Part shown: one piece after another, positions 4,760 to 5,408 of the stretch
Position numbering within the stretch: the first letter of the stretch is position 1
Layout: every line of letters begins with the position of its first letter
Assembly: GCA_007123655.1 (NCBI GenBank)
Contig: SKKR01000587.1
Location: 1-5,408, forward strand
Origin: Thermomicrobiaceae bacterium
GTDB lineage: Bacteria; Chloroflexota; Chloroflexia; Thermomicrobiales; Thermomicrobiaceae
Direction of reading: 5' to 3'
DNA: 5,408 bases
The notes under the pieces: model-generated
The model's input: the letters and a program-made list of their open reading frames with translations, nothing else
The model's database searches: none
Told to the model about the DNA's origin: nothing
Position numbers and translations under genes: made by a program

Positions 4760-5408
4760 ATGACTCACGACCGGCAACGCCGGGATCTGAAACCGTCCAG
4801 CCGTTCCGTTCATGCCGGGGAACGCCCTGAACCCAGGGACTTCATTCCCGTTACCACGCCTATCTACCCATCATCCTCTTTCGTTTATCAAGACCTCGAC
4901 CGTATGGACGAGGCGCTCGGAGGCGGAGAGGGCGTCTACGCCTACACCAGGTACGGCAACCCGACGCTGGAGGCGATGGAGATCGCCGTGGCCGCAATGG
5001 AAGAGCAGGACGCAGCGCTGGCCTATGGTTCCGGTATGGCCGCGGTCAACGGAGCGATCCTGACCAGCGTGCAGGCGGGCGACCGGATACTTGCGTCACG
5101 CGATCTCTATGGCGCCACGACGACACTGCTCAGCAACGTGTTCGCAACGCTGGGTGTTCCAAGCAGTTTCGTCGACATCCTCGACCTGGATGCCGTCTCC
5201 GCGAAGATGGAGGAGCAGAAACCGCGCCTGGTCATCTGCGAGACCGTTTCCAACCCACTGCTTCGTGTAACCGCGGTCGACAAGCTGCGCGAGCTCTGCA
5301 AGCAGCATGGATCACTGCTGATCGTGGACAACACCTTTGCGACGCCATACCTTTTCCGGTCAGGCGCATACGGTGTCGACTTCGCCGTCCACAGCTCGAC
5401 GAAGTACC
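4760..5408 (+). CDS. Cys/Met metabolism PLP-dependent enzyme (trans-sulfuration family), partial at 3' end
   Basis: The first 216 residues of a cystathionine gamma-synthase/gamma-lyase family protein (fold type I) are present; the gene continues off the right edge. Seen in order: SVHAGE (16-21), PIYPSSSF (34-41), YTRYGNPT (62-69) whose Tyr and Arg bind PLP phosphate across the dimer, GSGMAA (90-95), DLYGATT (115-121) with Y117 stacking on PLP, ETVSNPL (161-167), VDNTFATPYL (189-198) with D190 holding the pyridine nitrogen, and VHSSTKY (210-216) with K215 as the Schiff-base lysine. A119 replaces the Cys found at this place in classical methionine gamma-lyases, so that activity is less likely. 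Cystathionine gamma-synthase, cystathionine lyase and O-acetylhomoserine sulfhydrylase cannot be told apart from this part. ATG 4760 has GAAGGG 9 bases upstream and fits the family N-terminus. The in-frame ATG at 4703 lacks an RBS and coincides with the predicted transcription start. Confidence 0.93.
   Translation, partial: MTHDRQRRDLKPSSRSVHAGERPEPRDFIPVTTPIYPSSSFVYQDLDRMDEALGGGEGVYAYTRYGNPTLEAMEIAVAAMEEQDAALAYGSGMAAVNGAILTSVQAGDRILASRDLYGATTTLLSNVFATLGVPSSFVDILDLDAVSAKMEEQKPRLVICETVSNPLLRVTAVDKLRELCKQHGSLLIVDNTFATPYLFRSGAYGVDFAVHSSTKY

Overview
The window is a GC-rich bacterial chromosomal segment with tight gene packing and no sign of mobile DNA. The organism is probably a member of Chloroflexota, perhaps close to the Thermomicrobia. 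The main hint is an exported protein with a long Pro/Thr/Ser linker, a style common in that phylum, but this assignment is an inference and no marker gene settles it.

Layout. (1) Positions 1-2670, minus strand: a thiamin biosynthesis operon read right to left. It has a weak sigma70-like promoter (about 2637-2666), a well conserved TPP riboswitch (2536-2624), a leader with a candidate intrinsic terminator (2476-2504), then thiD, thiG, thiE and the first 26 codons of a second ThiE/TenI-family gene cut by the window edge. (2) Positions 2670-4537, minus strand: a two-gene unit of an exported M23 metallopeptidase followed, with a 4-bp ATGA overlap, by a membrane-anchored or secreted protein with a Pro-rich stalk and a beta-propeller-like domain. 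(3) Positions 4538-4759: a divergent intergenic region with a candidate promoter facing each way, an 8-7-8 inverted repeat and a tandem 8-bp repeat. (4) Positions 4760-5408, plus strand: the N-terminal part of a Cys/Met-metabolism PLP enzyme, cut just after its PLP-binding lysine.

How the genes work together. ThiD makes HMP-PP, ThiG makes the thiazole phosphate, ThiE joins the two into thiamin phosphate, and the TenI-like protein probably aromatises the thiazole tautomer. TPP, the end product, would shut the unit down through the riboswitch. ThiG's sulfur carrier ThiS, and ThiC, are not in the window. The peptidase and propeller protein probably act together at the cell surface, with an unknown role. 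The PLP enzyme belongs to sulfur amino acid metabolism; its exact reaction cannot be fixed from sequence alone.

I found no clear evidence for an undescribed system. The points most worth a second look are the attenuator architecture that changes the thiD start, the coupled peptidase/propeller pair, and the inverted and tandem repeats in the divergent promoter region.
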